64,000 nt of DNA from Paracoccus tibetensis. GTDB taxonomy: Bacteria; Pseudomonadota; Alphaproteobacteria; Rhodobacterales; Rhodobacteraceae. The translations under genes and the position numbers were made by a program. The notes under the pieces were generated by a model. The model did no database searches and was not told the origin of the DNA. It was given only the letters and a program-made list of their open reading frames with translations. The stretch lies in the NCBI RefSeq assembly GCF_900102505.1, contig NZ_FMVT01000006.1, forward strand, positions 124,001 to 188,000, given 5' to 3'. This document shows, in pieces, positions 63,925 to 64,000 of the stretch. The stretch's first letter is position 1. Each line of letters opens with the position of its first letter.

Positions 63925-64000
63925 TCGCCGGCCCCTTCGCTCTCAACCTGCGAGTTCAGGCGGAAGACGGCCTCGGCGGTCATCTTGCCGGCGATGGGCG
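63921..64000 (-). CDS. C-terminal end of a probable tail tube protein (cut by window)
   Basis: The reverse strand is open from the window edge to TGA at 63921-63923, giving the last 25 or so residues (ending MTAEAVFRLNSQVESEGAGE). It is directly upstream of and overlaps the chaperone start. The gene before the chaperone in siphovirus tails is normally the tail tube protein; the identification rests on position only. Confidence 0.5.
   Translation of the reverse strand, partial: PIAGKMTAEAVFRLNSQVESEGAGE

Noticed and set aside
53921-64000. The tail genes as the main GTA structural cluster
   Set aside because: The chaperone is GTA-gp10-like, but the tail tip set (gpJ-like hub, SGNH fibre, lectin), the lysis genes and the tRNA attachment site fit a prophage; the GTA lysis pair at 7.5-8.6 kb is elsewhere.

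Overview
The window reads as chromosomal DNA from a high-GC alphaproteobacterium, most likely a member of the Rhodobacterales (Rhodobacter/Paracoccus relatives). The evidence is a fused indolepyruvate ferredoxin oxidoreductase, a MaeB malic enzyme with a phosphotransacetylase tail, a lexA operator of the alphaproteobacterial GTTC-N7-GTTC type, a TTAA-N7-TTAA CtrA box in front of a gene-transfer-agent (GTA) style lysis pair, and the moaC-moeA-lexA-trp gene neighbourhood. The genus cannot be fixed from sequence alone.

Layout. 1-6 kb: purL (cut by the window edge), a LysR regulator and the divergent ior gene. 6-11.2 kb: murI and the cytochrome c maturation genes ccmE, ccmF and ccmH, with a GTA-type endolysin/holin pair inserted between ccmE and ccmF. 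11.2-13.1 kb: a PaaG-like enoyl-CoA isomerase, a NUDIX hydrolase and a DUF983 protein. 13.1-16.7 kb: a cyclic-di-GMP/NO-sensing patch with a PleD-like diguanylate cyclase lacking its phosphoacceptor, a DUF3572 protein, an H-NOX-like protein lacking the usual haem ligand, and an H-NOX-associated GGDEF cyclase. 16.7-21.1 kb: prpE and maeB. 21.2-25.7 kb: a translationally coupled nucleoside salvage operon, cdd-deoA-deoB-add-upp. 25.7-29.6 kb: a SPOR-domain protein, hemE, hemC and lexA. 29.6-34.4 kb: moeA, moaC, trpC, ung, trpD and trpG, all leftward. 34.5-40.1 kb: a proline/alanine-rich anchored protein, an aminotransferase, ppiD and trpE, all rightward. 40.2-45.6 kb: an FAD-linked 2-hydroxyacid oxidase, a DctQ-DctM-DctP TRAP transporter and an EamA exporter. 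45.7-47.0 kb: a sorbosone-dehydrogenase-like PQQ protein.

From about 47.0 kb to beyond the right edge lies an integrated siphovirus-type prophage. Its left boundary is marked by the 3' half of a tRNA-Pro(UGG) gene, the signature of integration into a tRNA. Read leftward from the right edge it carries the end of a probable tail tube gene, a tail assembly chaperone with a run of eight A that supports a programmed -1 frameshift, a tape measure, tail tip proteins including a gpJ-like protein, an SGNH-hydrolase tail fibre, a lectin-like protein, a holin, an amidase endolysin and an acyltransferase. A second amidase/holin pair and a frameshifted holin pseudogene sit near the left boundary, so this end looks like a product of recombination between related prophages. 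No integrase, repressor, terminase or capsid gene is visible; they would lie to the right.

The most interesting points are the CtrA-boxed GTA lysis operon inside the ccm cluster, the paired degenerate sensor/cyclase genes at 13-17 kb, the chaperone frameshift, and the mosaic lysis region of the prophage.
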